Source of the DNA: Hoeflea_A sp963921345
GTDB taxonomy: Bacteria; Pseudomonadota; Alphaproteobacteria; Rhizobiales; Rhizobiaceae
NCBI GenBank assembly: GCA_963921345.3
Contig: CAWUFE020000002.1
Span: forward strand, 992,001 to 1,056,000
Direction: 5' to 3'
DNA: 64,000 bases
Of this stretch, positions 53,295 through 63,736 are shown one piece after another. Made by a program: the position numbers and the translations under genes. Under the pieces are notes generated by a model, which was not told where the DNA came from, ran no database searches, and saw nothing but the letters and a program-made list of their open reading frames with translations. Position 1 is the stretch's first letter, and each line of letters begins with the position of its first letter.

Positions 53295-54374
53295 ATGGTA
53301 CTCCCTGCGACTGATCTCGAAAAAGGCGCGGCCAATCTTCTGGAAAACTGCGGTCGGGCCCGCGCGGGCGACCGGCTGCTGATCGTTCGTGAGCCGGCCG
53401 ATCTCGACTACTACGAGCCGGCGCTCGTCGACGCTGTCGCCGACCGCGGCCGAGCAATCGGCGCCGACGTCCGCGTCGTCGAAACGCCGTTCGATCCGGC
53501 CGGGCATCTGTCGAAAGAGCTGGAGGAGGAGTTGCGGGCGGCCGACCTGACGGTCTTCCTCGCCCGCATCGGCGACCAGATCCGCTTCAGCGATATCGGC
53601 GTCGACCGCCGCGTGGTCGTGTCCTATGCGCTGAGCCGCGCACTTCTGAAGTGCCCTTTCGGTACTGCGGACCATGACAGCTTTGTCGCCCTGAAGGACG
53701 CCATCGACCGCATGGTCGCAGGCTCGGAGGCAATCGAAATTACCTGCCCCGCGGGCACCGCCATTCGTGGCCGCGCGCCGTTAGACCACGCCGCCGGCGG
53801 CGACGTCAGCGTCCGCCGCTTTCCGATGCTGGTCCCCACGCCCGTCCTGGCGGACGGCTTCTCCGGCAAGGCGGCAATGCCCGGCTTCCTGGTCGGCACC
53901 GGATCGATGTACTACCACCCCTATGAGTGTCTGTTCGAGGGACCGGTTCTCGCCTGTTTCGAAAACGGCCGAAAGACCGGCTTCGAGGGTTCCTCCGAGG
54001 ACGTGCGGCGCGCCGAGGACCACTATCGATTTGTCGCCGACAAATACGGCATCGATGCCGACGTGGTGCATTCCTGGCATGCCGGCATGCACCCGGGCAG
54101 CCACTATGACTGGCGCATAGAGGACAGCTACGAGCGCTGGAGCGGCGGCGCCTTCGGCAACCCCCGCATCCTGCACTTCCACACCTGCGGCGCCTATGCG
54201 CCGGGCGAGATTTCCTGGAACATCATCGACCCGACGGTGTCGATCGACGGAGTGAAGGTGTGGGAAAACGGCCGGCTCCACGCCGAGCGCGTGCCGGGCG
54301 GAACGGCGTTGATGGAGAAGGACGCAGGACTTCGCGGGGCGTTCGAAAACCCGTCGCCTGCGATCGGGTTTTAG
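53295..54374 (+). CDS. Metal-dependent protein of M29-aminopeptidase/2,5-dihydroxypyridine-dioxygenase-like type
   Basis: 359 residues from the ATG at 53295 (GAGG 5 nt upstream), preferred to a GTG at 53289. Soluble, no signal peptide. The C-terminal half has metal-ligand-like His clusters: VVHSWHAGMHPGSHYDW and ILHFHTCGAYAPGE, with acidic residues nearby. The overall layout is reminiscent of the M29 aminopeptidase-like fold, which includes the ring-opening 2,5-dihydroxypyridine 5,6-dioxygenase NicX. I cannot verify homology by eye, so this is tentative. If true it would fit ring cleavage of an N-heterocycle downstream of the oxygenases here. Confidence 0.5.
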   Translation: MVLPATDLEKGAANLLENCGRARAGDRLLIVREPADLDYYEPALVDAVADRGRAIGADVRVVETPFDPAGHLSKELEEELRAADLTVFLARIGDQIRFSDIGVDRRVVVSYALSRALLKCPFGTADHDSFVALKDAIDRMVAGSEAIEITCPAGTAIRGRAPLDHAAGGDVSVRRFPMLVPTPVLADGFSGKAAMPGFLVGTGSMYYHPYECLFEGPVLACFENGRKTGFEGSSEDVRRAEDHYRFVADKYGIDADVVHSWHAGMHPGSHYDWRIEDSYERWSGGAFGNPRILHFHTCGAYAPGEISWNIIDPTVSIDGVKVWENGRLHAERVPGGTALMEKDAGLRGAFENPSPAIGF

Positions 54375-54633
54375 CGGGCGTTCATACTCGCATCGGTAAG
54401 TAAAACTCGCCTCTTGGAATCCGGGCTTATCTTCGCTCCCGAATTTCGACATTTCGCTTTCGGCAGTGAACAGTCGCTGTCCTCCCGCATGATCGTTTCA
54501 GTCGGGGATTGAATGCCATCATACTTGTGTTCGAGAAGGCTGCTTCCGTCGACATAATGCTTCGAAAAGCGATACACTTCTTGGCCGAGGCGTGATTCCG
54601 AATGCGAGCATCCGCATCAGGATCGGAACTGCA

Positions 54634-55353
54634 ATGACCATCATCAAGGCCGTTCTGTTCGACACCTTCGGTACCGTGGTCGATTGGCGCGGTTCGATCG
54701 CGCGCCATGGCGAAGCTCTGGCGCGGCAAAAAGACATCGACGGCGTCGACTGGGACGCCTTCGCGCGGGCCTGGCGGGCCGGCTATGTGCCGGGCATGGC
54801 GAAGGTGCGTTCAGGCGAACGGCCATGGACGTCGATCGACGCCATCCATCGCGAGCGGCTGGAGGTCATTCTTGACGAGTTCGGCATTGCCGACGCTTTC
54901 GACGACGCCGAAAAGGCCGACCTCAACCGTATCTGGCATTGCCTCGACCCCTGGCCGGACGCGGTGCCGGGTCTGATCCGCCTCAGGCCCCACTACCTGA
55001 TCGCGCCGCTTTCCAACGGCAGCATGACCCTTCTGTCAACCATGGCCAAGCGCGCCGGCATTCCCTGGGATTGCGTCTTTTCCTCCAATGTTTTCAAAGC
55101 GTTCAAGCCGGATGCCGCAGTCTATCGCGGTGCCATCGAATTGCTCGAACTGCAGCCGGGCGAGGTGATGATGGCGGCGGCGCACAATGATGATCTGGCG
55201 GCAGCCCGATCGCATGGCATGCGCACCGCCTACATCAACCGGCCCACTGAATACGGCATCGACCAGTCCGTCGACTTCGAGGCGACATCCGATTGGGATG
55301 TGATCACCGATTCGATCACCGGCCTGGCCGACGCCCTGTTGTCTGAACGCTGA
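54634..55353 (+). CDS. Haloacid-dehalogenase type II-like HAD hydrolase
   Basis: 239 residues. The catalytic aspartate motif VLFDTFGTVVDWRG (Asp within residues 6-10), Ser/Thr motif II APLSNGSMTLL, the Lys motif KAFKPDAAVYRGA and the acidic motif AAAHNDDLAAARSHG are all present and resemble L-2-haloacid dehalogenase. Such enzymes remove halide from short-chain 2-haloacids, though close relatives are simple phosphatases. A 260-bp gene-free gap with no clear signal separates it from the previous gene. Confidence 0.82.
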   Translation: MTIIKAVLFDTFGTVVDWRGSIARHGEALARQKDIDGVDWDAFARAWRAGYVPGMAKVRSGERPWTSIDAIHRERLEVILDEFGIADAFDDAEKADLNRIWHCLDPWPDAVPGLIRLRPHYLIAPLSNGSMTLLSTMAKRAGIPWDCVFSSNVFKAFKPDAAVYRGAIELLELQPGEVMMAAAHNDDLAAARSHGMRTAYINRPTEYGIDQSVDFEATSDWDVITDSITGLADALLSER

Positions 55354-55426
55354 CGTTTCACACAATAAGGACACACGAATCGGCCACACTGCGTCGAGCC
55401 GGACACAAATGCTCCGGGAGGTGGGA

Positions 55427-56273
55427 ATGAGTCATCATCTGAGCTGCCGCATCTCTGACAGCCTGTGGAACGCGCTGCGGGAAGAGGCCGCGCGCACCGG
55501 CCACAGCGTGTCCCATGTCGTGCAGCGGGCGCTGGCCTCCGAACTCGATCTCGAGCACCATTCGATTTTCCAGGTGTCGACGAGCGGCGCCGTGGTCAAG
55601 GGCGTCCTTCAGGGCTGCACCACCATCGGCGATCTGAAAAGTCACGGCGATTTCGGCATCGGCACGTACGAGGAACTCGACGGCGAGATGATCATGCTCG
55701 ACGGCCGCTGCTATCGGGCCGGCGACGACGGCATCACCGACGAGGTGGACGATGTACGGCTGACACCGTTTGCGGTGGTCACCCGCTTCGCCGCCGACCG
55801 GACCGGCCGGATCGCCGATGTCGGCGGTCTTGACGAACTGTGTTCGCAGCTCGACGCCCTGCGCCCGTCCGAGAACATTTTTCGCCGGTCTGCGGCTCGA
55901 CGGCCGGTTCCGGCGCATCGATCTGCGCGCCGCGCGCCGGGCTCTGCCCGGCGAGGATCTGGTTGCCGCTACCAGCCACCAGAGCGAGTTCGGCTTCGAC
56001 GATGTCGAGGGTACCCTGGTCGGCTTCTGGACACCGACCTATGCGGGGGCGCTGAACATCGCCGGCTACCATATGCATTTCATCAGCGCCGACCGGTCGC
56101 GCGGCGGCCATCTGCTGGATCTCGAAGCAGCCGATCTTTCGGTCGCTCTGCATCTCGAAACCGACCTCCACCTGGGCATGCCGGAGAACCGTGCTTTTCT
56201 GGAGGCCGACCTGCGCGACGACCCGACGAAGGCCCTGGACGTCGCCGAAAAGGGATCCGCCCGCGACCGATGA
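55427..56273 (+). pseudogene. budA: RHH-domain/acetolactate decarboxylase fusion gene broken by frameshift
   Basis: Reading starts at the ATG at 55427 with GGGAGG upstream. The first ~45 residues form a ribbon-helix-helix-like segment (HLSCRISDSLWNALREEAARTGHSVSHVVQRALASEL). The acetolactate decarboxylase core follows (SIFQVSTSGAVVKGVLQGCTTIGDLKSHGDFGIGTYEELDGEMIMLDGRCYRAGDDG). At a run of five T (55878-55882) the frame is lost. In the +1-shifted frame the rest continues with FAGLRLDGRFRRIDLRAA, the metal-site segment GYHMHFISADRSRGGHL, and ends at 56273 overlapping the next start. Removing one T restores one continuous protein. It is either inactive, a sequencing error, or a programmed slip at the T-run. 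The enzyme makes acetoin from acetolactate. Confidence 0.75.
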
Positions 56274-58282
56274 CCGAAATTCGCTGGGGCATAATCGGGC
56301 CGGGATACATCGCCCGCCACTTCGCCGACGGCGTGGCCGAAGCGCCCTCCGCCAGGCTGACAGCCGTCGCCGGCCGCAATCCGGAGCGATTGCGGCGCTT
56401 TGCAGACCTCTACCGCCTTCCCGAAGCGGGACGCCACGTTGACCTACGCGAAATCTGCGCCGACAGCAGAATCGACGCCCTCTATATCGCCACGCCGCAT
56501 CCGGCTCATGCCGATATCGCAATCATGGCGATGCGATGCGGCAAGCATGTGCTGTGCGAGAAACCGGCCGCCGTCACCGCGGCGCAGGTAACCGCCATGA
56601 CGGAGGTAGCCGCGCAGCAGGGTGTCTTTTTCATGGAAGGCCTGATGTATCGCTGCCACCCTCAGATCGAGCGCATGCTGGGGATCATCCGCTCCGGCGA
56701 AATCGGCGACATCCGGCACATTCGCGCCTCGTTCGGTTTCGAGGCACCGTTCGATCCGTCGTCGCGCCTCTACGACCGGGCGCTTGCCGGCGGCGCCATC
56801 CTGGATGTCGGCCCCTACCCCGTTTCCTTTGCCCGCCTGGTTGCCGGATACGCGCTCGACCGGCCGTATTCCGACCCGGCCGACATCCGTGGGATCGGCC
56901 ATATCGGCGAAACCGGCGTCGACGAGGAAGCCTACGCCCTGTTGCATTTTCCGGGCGACATCACCGCGGAATGCGCGGTGGCGATCCGGCGGAAGATGGA
57001 CAACGAGGCGCTCGTTGTCGGCAACAACGGCAGCATCCGCCTGTCAGATCCCTGGATGCCGGGCCACAAAACCGGCCCGTCCAACGCGGCCCTGGAAATC
57101 ACGGCCGCGGGCGTCATCCGCGTCGAGCACATCCGCCGCCCTCAGCAGCTCTTTGCCTTCGAAGCGGAGGTCGCCAGCCAGGCCATTGCCCGGGGTCTGA
57201 CGGAACCGCCGGAACCGGCGCCCGGCTGGGGCGACAGTATCGGCAACGCGACAACGCTCGACCGCTGGCGGGCCGAAATCGGCTACGACTTCGGCGCCGC
57301 CGATACCACCGTCACCCGGACCATCGCCGGCGTGCTTCCGGCCGGTCTGCCGGAAGTTCCCCACCGGACCATCCCCGGCCTCGATCGCGCGGTTTCCACC
57401 CTGATCATGGGCTGCGACCACAGGGACCGGTTCGCCGACGGCGCCCCGACCTGGGACGCCTTCATGGAAGCCGGCGGCAACGCCTTCGACACGGCGTTCG
57501 TCTATGGCGCCGGGCGCCACGAGGCGGCCCTCGGCGAGTGGATCGCCGCGCGCGGGGTGTCTGAGGACGTCGTGGTCACCGCCAAGGGAGCGCATTCGCC
57601 CTACTGTCTGCCTGGCAACATCGAACCGCAGCTTGCCATGTCGCTGGACCGTCTGCAGCTCGATCGCGTGCCGATCTACATCCTGCACCGCGACAATCCG
57701 CAGGTGCCGGTCGGCGAGTTCGTCGACGCGCTCAACCGGCTGCACGCCGCCGGACGGATCGGTGTATTCGGCGGCTCCAACTGGAGCGTGGCGCGGTTCG
57801 AGGAGGCCAATGCCTACGCCGCGGCCAACGGGTTGGAGCCGCTGCGCATTCTCAACAACAATCTGTCGCTGGCGGTGATGGAGCGGCCGGTCTGGCCCGG
57901 TTGCGAGACCGCCAACGATCCGCAAACGCTTGCCTGGCTGCGCGCCAGCCGTGTGGTTCACCTGTCCTGGTCTTCCCAGGCCCGCGGCTACTTCCAGCCC
58001 GAGGCGCTGCGCGGCCGCCTGCCGGAGGCAACCGGACCGGAGCGCTGTTTCGGCAGCCCCGACAACGCCGAGCGACGCCGCCGGGCGGCGCGGCTTGCCA
58101 AGGACCGCGGCGTTCCGGTGCATTGCATCGCGACAGCGTGGGTGCTCGCCCAGGAGTTCCCGTCCTTCGCGCTGATCGGCCCACGGTCGCCGGGCGAGAT
58201 CGCCACGACCCTGCCCGCCTGCGCGGTCGACCTGACGGCCGAGGAGGCCGCCTGGCTCAATCTGGAAAAAAGCGTCGGATGA
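56270..58282 (+). CDS. Gfo/Idh/MocA oxidoreductase fused to aldo/keto reductase
   Basis: 670 residues starting at the ATG in the ATGA overlap with the broken acetolactate decarboxylase gene. The N-terminal half (about 1-345) is a Gfo/Idh/MocA dehydrogenase: GIIGPGYIARHFADG Rossmann motif, EKPAAV motif in HVLCEKP, GGAILDVGPYP. The C-terminal half (about 372-670) is an aldo/keto reductase: NAFDTAFVYG, VVVTAKGAHSPYC, YILHRDNPQVPVGEF, GVFGGSNWSVARF, and the Asp-Tyr-Lys-His catalytic set. Fusions of these two NAD(P)H-dependent families occur and may channel a sugar or acyclic polyol oxidation-reduction. Substrate unknown. Confidence 0.88.
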   Translation: MTEIRWGIIGPGYIARHFADGVAEAPSARLTAVAGRNPERLRRFADLYRLPEAGRHVDLREICADSRIDALYIATPHPAHADIAIMAMRCGKHVLCEKPAAVTAAQVTAMTEVAAQQGVFFMEGLMYRCHPQIERMLGIIRSGEIGDIRHIRASFGFEAPFDPSSRLYDRALAGGAILDVGPYPVSFARLVAGYALDRPYSDPADIRGIGHIGETGVDEEAYALLHFPGDITAECAVAIRRKMDNEALVVGNNGSIRLSDPWMPGHKTGPSNAALEITAAGVIRVEHIRRPQQLFAFEAEVASQAIARGLTEPPEPAPGWGDSIGNATTLDRWRAEIGYDFGAADTTVTRTIAGVLPAGLPEVPHRTIPGLDRAVSTLIMGCDHRDRFADGAPTWDAFMEAGGNAFDTAFVYGAGRHEAALGEWIAARGVSEDVVVTAKGAHSPYCLPGNIEPQLAMSLDRLQLDRVPIYILHRDNPQVPVGEFVDALNRLHAAGRIGVFGGSNWSVARFEEANAYAAANGLEPLRILNNNLSLAVMERPVWPGCETANDPQTLAWLRASRVVHLSWSSQARGYFQPEALRGRLPEATGPERCFGSPDNAERRRRAARLAKDRGVPVHCIATAWVLAQEFPSFALIGPRSPGEIATTLPACAVDLTAEEAAWLNLEKSVG

Positions 58283-58294
58283 GGAGGCAGCAGC

Positions 58295-59338
58295 TCACAT
58301 CGGAACCGGATGGTCCCGGTAGACGGCCTGAATGTCGGCCATGACGTCGTCATTCAGCATGAGATCGCGGGCTCCCAGGTTGGCTTTCAACTGCTCCATC
58401 GAGGTTGCGCCAACGATCACGCTGGTCATGAACGGCCGCGACCGACAGAAGGCCAAAGCCATCTGCGGCAGTTGCAGGCCGTGCTTGCGGGCGACATCGG
58501 CATAAAGCCCGATGACCTTTTCCGACTGCTCGACATAGCGCCCGTTGAGCGTCGGCTGCATCGAACGGCGCGAGCCTTCCGGGATGTCGCCTTCGAGGTA
58601 TTTGCCCGACAGGCCACCGGCAGCCAGCGGCGAGAAGGCCAGCAGCCCGACCTCTTCGTGAACGGCGATTTCCGCCATGTCGAGATCGAAGTGACGGCAT
58701 ATCATGTTGTATTCGTTCTGCACAGAGACGACGCGCGGCAGCCCCTGCTTGCGGCTGACCTCGAGAAATTTCATCGTGCCCCATGCGCTCTCGTTGGACA
58801 GGCCGAAGGTTCGCAGCTTGCCTTCCTCCTGCAGGCGCGCCACTTCACCCAGAATGTCGGCGATTTCCTGGTCCATGTCGCCGGGTTTCAGGGTGCCGGG
58901 GTCGAAGGTCCAGTTCTTGCGGAAGTGGTAGGAGCCGCGGTTCGGCCAATGCAGCTGGTAGAGGTCGACGACATCGGTCTTCAGCCGCTTGAGGCTGCCC
59001 TCCAGCGCCTCACGGACAACGGCTCCATCGACGCGGCGGCCGTTGCGGAAATCTCCATTGCCCTCGCCGGTGACCTTGGTGGCGACGACCAGCCGGTCGC
59101 GGTCGGGCCGGTCCTTGAGCCAGGCGCCGAGGAGTTCCTCGGTCAGACCGCCGGTTTCGGCGAGCCGCGGCGTCGTCGGATACATTTCCGCAGTGTCGAT
59201 GAAATTAACGCCTTCGCCGACCGCATAGTCGAGCTGTTCCTTTGCTTCCGCAAGGGTGTTCTGCGACCCCCAGGTCATCGAACCGAGGCAGAGCTCGCTC
59301 ACCATCAGTCCGCTGCGGCCGAGCGCATTGAGTTTCAT
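58295..59338 (-). CDS. Aldo/keto reductase, Tas-like
   Basis: 347 residues from the ATG at 59338 (TGGAGC upstream), close to E. coli Tas in length and layout: KLNALGRSGLMVSELCLGSMTWGSQNTLAEAKEQLDYAVGEGVNFIDTAEMYP, LVVATKVTGEGNG, VDLYQLHWPNRG, GLLAFSPLAAGGLSGKYLEGD, VIVGATSMEQLKANLGA. Catalytic Asp, Tyr, Lys and His are all present. Soluble cytoplasmic NADPH-dependent carbonyl reductase. Converges with the Gfo/Idh-AKR gene, leaving 12 bp between the stop codons. Confidence 0.9.
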   Translation of the reverse strand: MKLNALGRSGLMVSELCLGSMTWGSQNTLAEAKEQLDYAVGEGVNFIDTAEMYPTTPRLAETGGLTEELLGAWLKDRPDRDRLVVATKVTGEGNGDFRNGRRVDGAVVREALEGSLKRLKTDVVDLYQLHWPNRGSYHFRKNWTFDPGTLKPGDMDQEIADILGEVARLQEEGKLRTFGLSNESAWGTMKFLEVSRKQGLPRVVSVQNEYNMICRHFDLDMAEIAVHEEVGLLAFSPLAAGGLSGKYLEGDIPEGSRRSMQPTLNGRYVEQSEKVIGLYADVARKHGLQLPQMALAFCRSRPFMTSVIVGATSMEQLKANLGARDLMLNDDVMADIQAVYRDHPVPM

Positions 59339-59496
59339 GAAATGCTCCAGAGGCTGTGGCGCTGCCGCGTCGACGGGCGGCGCCATGGATGGACTTTTCT
59401 TCTATTTGCCCATGCCGGGTTGCAAATGCAACGTCTTGATGGCGGCCAATCCGGGGCTCCGGCAACAGACCGGCACGTGGATTTGCATTGATCGCA

Positions 59497-59524
59497 ATAT
59501 ACGAATCGTATACGGTTCGTATAT
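59497..59524. promoter_or_regulatory. Strong palindromic operator before the ParD-like/map pair
   Basis: Perfect 9-bp inverted repeat ATATACGAA-N10-TTCGTATAT, with a perfect inner palindrome CGTATACG in the spacer. Three related TATACG/CGTATA half sites in 28 bp lie 23 bp before the start codon, the layout of an autoregulated toxin-antitoxin promoter. A TATACG word could double as the -10 box. Confidence 0.75.
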
Positions 59525-59546
59525 CAATCAGCGGGAGGAGGCCGTT

Positions 59547-59750
59547 ATGGGCATCGTGAAGATCGGCGAAGAGCTGCATGAGGAAATCCGTCGGGCCAGT
59601 ACGGTCATGTGCCGTTCCATCAATGCGCAGGCCGAGTTCTGGATGAAGATCGGCATGCTGGCTGAAGCCAATCCCACCCAATCCTTCAACGACATCGTGA
59701 AGATGCAGTTGGAGGCCGCGCAAGTGCGTCAACCGGATGTAGCAGCCTGA
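59547..59750 (+). CDS. ParD-like small antitoxin-type protein
   Basis: 67 residues from the ATG at 59547 with a strong GGGAGGAG, 7 nt spacing. GIVKIGEELHEEIRRASTVMCRSINAQAEFWMKIGMLAEANPTQSFNDIVKMQLEAA: a short strand, then two helices as in ribbon-helix-helix antitoxins (ParD_like family). It starts right after a complex palindrome that it could bind. The next gene, one base after its stop, encodes methionine aminopeptidase, not a ParE toxin, so the partner is unusual. Confidence 0.82.
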   Translation: MGIVKIGEELHEEIRRASTVMCRSINAQAEFWMKIGMLAEANPTQSFNDIVKMQLEAAQVRQPDVAA

Positions 59751-59751
59751 C

Positions 59752-60527
59752 ATGGTCAAGACTCCCGACGAGCTGGCGCTCATGCGCGTTTCGGGCAGGT
59801 TGCTGGCGTCCGTCTTCGAGATGCTAGACGAGCAGGAACTCGCCGGTATGTCGACATTGCAGGTCAACGACCTGGTCGACGGCTTCATCACCGATGATCT
59901 CGCCGCCCGTCCGGCAAGCAAGGGGCAATACGGCTTCGAATACGTCCTGAATTGCTCGATCAATCACGTTGTCTGCCACGGCATTCCCAATCGGGACGAG
60001 ATCATCCGCGATGGCGACATCATCAACCTCGACATTACTCTGGAAAAGAACGGCTTCCTTGCCGATTCGAGCAAGACCTACGTGATCGGCAATGTTTCGC
60101 CTGCCGCACGGCGGCTCGTGCGCGTCGCCGAGGGCGCCATGTGGAAAGGGATCAAGCAGGTGCGGCCCGGAGCCCATCTCGGAGACATCGGCTTCGCGAT
60201 CGAGCGGCATGCCAAAAGGAACGGCTACTCGGTCGTGCGGGAATATTGCGGGCACGGCATCGGCCGCGAAATGCATGAGGAACCGCAGGTGCTGAATTTC
60301 GGGCGGCCAGGAACGGGCCTGAAGCTGCGCGAAGGCATGGTCTTCACCATCGAGCCGATGGTGAATCAGGGGACCCGCCGGGTCTCCACCGAAAGCGACG
60401 GATGGATGGTCGTCACCAATGACCGCAAGCTCTCCGCGCAGTTCGAACATACTGTGGCAGTCACGAAGAGCGGCGCAGAAGTCCTGACCCTGCGCTGCGA
60501 TGAGACGCCGATACCGCTGCGCGCACC

Positions 60528-60531
<4 letters not shown>
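59752..60531 (+). CDS. map: Type I methionine aminopeptidase, divergent copy paired with ParD-like protein
   Basis: 259 residues, starting one base after the ParD-like stop. Removes N-terminal Met. Metal-ligand motifs are intact: VVCHGIPN, IINLDITLEKNGFLADSSKTY, EYCGHGIGREMHEEPQVL, FTIEPMV and QFEHTVAVT. The usual YHGDTS segment is changed to FLADSS but the Asp is kept. A housekeeping map is expected elsewhere in the genome, so this is likely an accessory isozyme. It ends by overlapping the stop of the convergent formaldehyde dehydrogenase gene by 4 bp. Confidence 0.93.
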
Positions 60532-61637
<1,106 letters not shown>

Positions 61638-61667
61638 GCCTCAATTCCTTCTGTGGATTACAAACAA

Positions 61668-61691
61668 CCGGCCGCCATATAAGGCGGCCGG
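61668..61691 (-). terminator. Strong GC-rich hairpin between the BMP transporter gene and frmA
   Basis: Perfect 9-bp stem CCGGCCGCC / GGCGGCCGG with a 6-nt loop, 15 bp after the stop of the BMP-protein gene on the minus strand, followed there by TTGTTTG. Likely intrinsic terminator or attenuator of the importer operon before frmA. Confidence 0.65.
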
Positions 61692-61705
61692 CCGTGCCTT
61701 CGCGG

Positions 61706-62788
61706 TCAGTTGGGAAGGCTGGTATCGATGCCCTTCACCAGGAAGTTCATGCCCTTGATGGCGCCGTCGTCGGGCTTCGCACCGGCGGCGACGGCCTCAT
61801 TGCCCTTGTTGTCGGTGATGGGGCCCTGGAAGGGATGGAAGGCGCCGCTGCGGATCTCGTCCTGCTTGGCCATGATCGCCGCCTTCTGGTCGTCTGTCAG
61901 ATCCTTGTTCAGTCCGGCGACCTTGACCGCATTCTGGCTGATGCCGGCAAAGGTATCGTTGCCGGTGAACTTGCCGTCCATGGCTTCCTGCACCTTGGCG
62001 ATCATGATCGGCCCGAAATCGACCTGGATCGCGGCCAGGTGCTTGGTCGGTGCAAAGGCGCTGTTGTCGCTGAGCGTTACGGTCGTGTAAACGCCGAGCT
62101 CTTCCGAAGCGGCAACGGCCGAAGGCGTACCGGGAAACAGCGAAAAGACCACGTCGGCGCCCTGCGCCACCAGCGACTCGGCCGAAGCCTTGTTCTTGGC
62201 CGGGTCGAACCAGGAGTTCATCCAGATGACCTTGACGTCGTTGAGGCCCGGATTGACGCTCTGGGCGCCGAGCACATAGGCGTTCATGATGCCGACCACC
62301 TCAGGTAGCGGAAACGCGGCGATGACGCCGAGCGTACCGGATTTGGTCGCATAGCCGGCTGCCATGCCGGCCAGGTAGGCGCCTTCATAATGGCGCACCG
62401 CATAGGTGGCGAAATTGCCCGCCTGCTGATAACCGCCGGCATGGACGACGGCCAGATCCGGATAGCGCTTGGCGAGCTTCAATCCGTCATTCATGTGGCC
62501 GAAGGAGCCGAGAAAGATCATGTCGATTCCCTGCGACGCCATCTTGTTCATCACCCGGGTGGAATCCGGCCCTTCGCCGACGCTGTCGATCGCCTGGATG
62601 GTCACCTTGTCGCCGAAGTGATCGGCAACTGCCTGGCGGCCGCGGTCGAGCTCGTGGTCCCAGCCGACATCGCCGATGGGATTGGGCACGATAAAGCCGA
62701 TTTTGAACCCGTCCGCGGCGATCGCCGCAGACCAGGTGCCGGCGGTCAGTAGCGCGGCGGTCGCAAGGACTTTCAGCAGTTTTGTCAT
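61706..62788 (-). CDS. BMP-family (nucleoside-type) ABC importer substrate-binding protein
   Basis: 360 residues. A signal peptide with hydrophobic core (LLKVLATAALLTAGTWSAAIAA) is followed by the BMP fold: FKIGFIVPNPIGDVGWDHELDRGRQAVADHFGDKV, IDMIFLGSFGHMND, AGMAAGYATKSGTLGVIAAFPLPEVVGIMNAYVLGAQSVNPG, VKVIWMNSWFDPAKNKASAESLVAQGADVVFSLFPGTPS. BMP-family proteins usually bind nucleosides or purines. Its permease genes follow on the same strand, downstream to the right in the coordinate sense and upstream in transcription. Confidence 0.92.
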   Translation of the reverse strand: MTKLLKVLATAALLTAGTWSAAIAADGFKIGFIVPNPIGDVGWDHELDRGRQAVADHFGDKVTIQAIDSVGEGPDSTRVMNKMASQGIDMIFLGSFGHMNDGLKLAKRYPDLAVVHAGGYQQAGNFATYAVRHYEGAYLAGMAAGYATKSGTLGVIAAFPLPEVVGIMNAYVLGAQSVNPGLNDVKVIWMNSWFDPAKNKASAESLVAQGADVVFSLFPGTPSAVAASEELGVYTTVTLSDNSAFAPTKHLAAIQVDFGPIMIAKVQEAMDGKFTGNDTFAGISQNAVKVAGLNKDLTDDQKAAIMAKQDEIRSGAFHPFQGPITDNKGNEAVAAGAKPDDGAIKGMNFLVKGIDTSLPN

Positions 62789-62815
62789 GGTATCTCCTCC
62801 GTTATATTTGCCGGC

Positions 62816-63736
62816 TCAGGTGCTGGGCCGGTAGTTTTCGCCCAGGGAAACCGGCGCGTTCAGCCGGATGCGAATTGCGTCGCGCGACACCGCTGCCAGG
62901 ACCAGGATGGTCAGCGCATAGGGCATGCTGGTCATGATCTGCGACGGGATGTCGATGCCGAGCGACTGGACGGCAAGCTCGGCGAGAAGTGCCGCACCGA
63001 AGAAATAGGCTCCGAACATCACCCGCAGCGGCTTCCAGGTGCCGAAGACGACCAGCGCCACGGCGATCCAGCCGCGCCCGGCGATCATGCCCTGCGACCA
63101 GACCGGGGTCAGAACGGTCGACGCATAGGCGCCGGCCAGACCGGCCATCACGCCGCCGAAGACGATCGCCCGGAACCGCGTCTTGAGCACCGAGAAGCCG
63201 AGATTGTGCGCGGCTTCCGGATTTTCACCGACCACCCGCAGGATCAGTCCGAGGCGGGTCCTGGCGAACATGACGGCAAGGGCTATGCCGACCGCGATCG
63301 TCAGATAGACGACCGCATCGTGCGAAAACAGGATCGGCCCGACCACCGGCAAGTCGCTCAGCAGTGGAATGTGCAGATCCGAAAGCGGTACCAGCGTCTC
63401 GCTCTCGAAAGACCGTGCCAGCAGCGCCGAAAGGCCGAGACCAAGGATGCCGGTGGCAAGGCCCGCGGCCACCTGGTTGGCCATGAAGACCAGCACCAGC
63501 AGGGCGAACACCATCGACAGAAGCGCCGCCGAAACCGCGCCGATCAGGAAGCCGAAGGCATGCGAGCCGGTGGTGTAGGTCACCATGAACGCAGTCGCCG
63601 CGGCGAGCGCCATCATGCCTTCGACGCTGAGGTTGAGCACGCCTGATTTTTCGACGACGAGTTCTCCCATCGCCGCCAGCAGCAGCGGCGTCGCGGTGGC
63701 AAAGGCGCCGGCGAGGACGAAGATCATCGTATCCAT
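62816..63736 (-). CDS. ABC transporter permease of BMP/nucleoside-type importer
   Basis: 306 residues, with eight or so hydrophobic segments (LLLAAMGELVVEKSGVLNLSVEGMMALAAATAFMV is the family opening, GENPEAAHNLGFSVLKTRFRAIVFGGVMAGLAGAYAS the loop). Matches YufQ/BmpD-type permeases. Its ATG overlaps the stop of the upstream permease gene (ATGA), so the two permeases are translated together. The binding protein gene is 27 bp downstream in transcription. Confidence 0.92.
   Translation of the reverse strand: MDTMIFVLAGAFATATPLLLAAMGELVVEKSGVLNLSVEGMMALAAATAFMVTYTTGSHAFGFLIGAVSAALLSMVFALLVLVFMANQVAAGLATGILGLGLSALLARSFESETLVPLSDLHIPLLSDLPVVGPILFSHDAVVYLTIAVGIALAVMFARTRLGLILRVVGENPEAAHNLGFSVLKTRFRAIVFGGVMAGLAGAYASTVLTPVWSQGMIAGRGWIAVALVVFGTWKPLRVMFGAYFFGAALLAELAVQSLGIDIPSQIMTSMPYALTILVLAAVSRDAIRIRLNAPVSLGENYRPST

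Noticed and set aside
54371..54577. 68-codon minus-strand ORF in the gap before the HAD gene
   Set aside because: No ribosome site, no domain, low-complexity content; gap judged non-coding.
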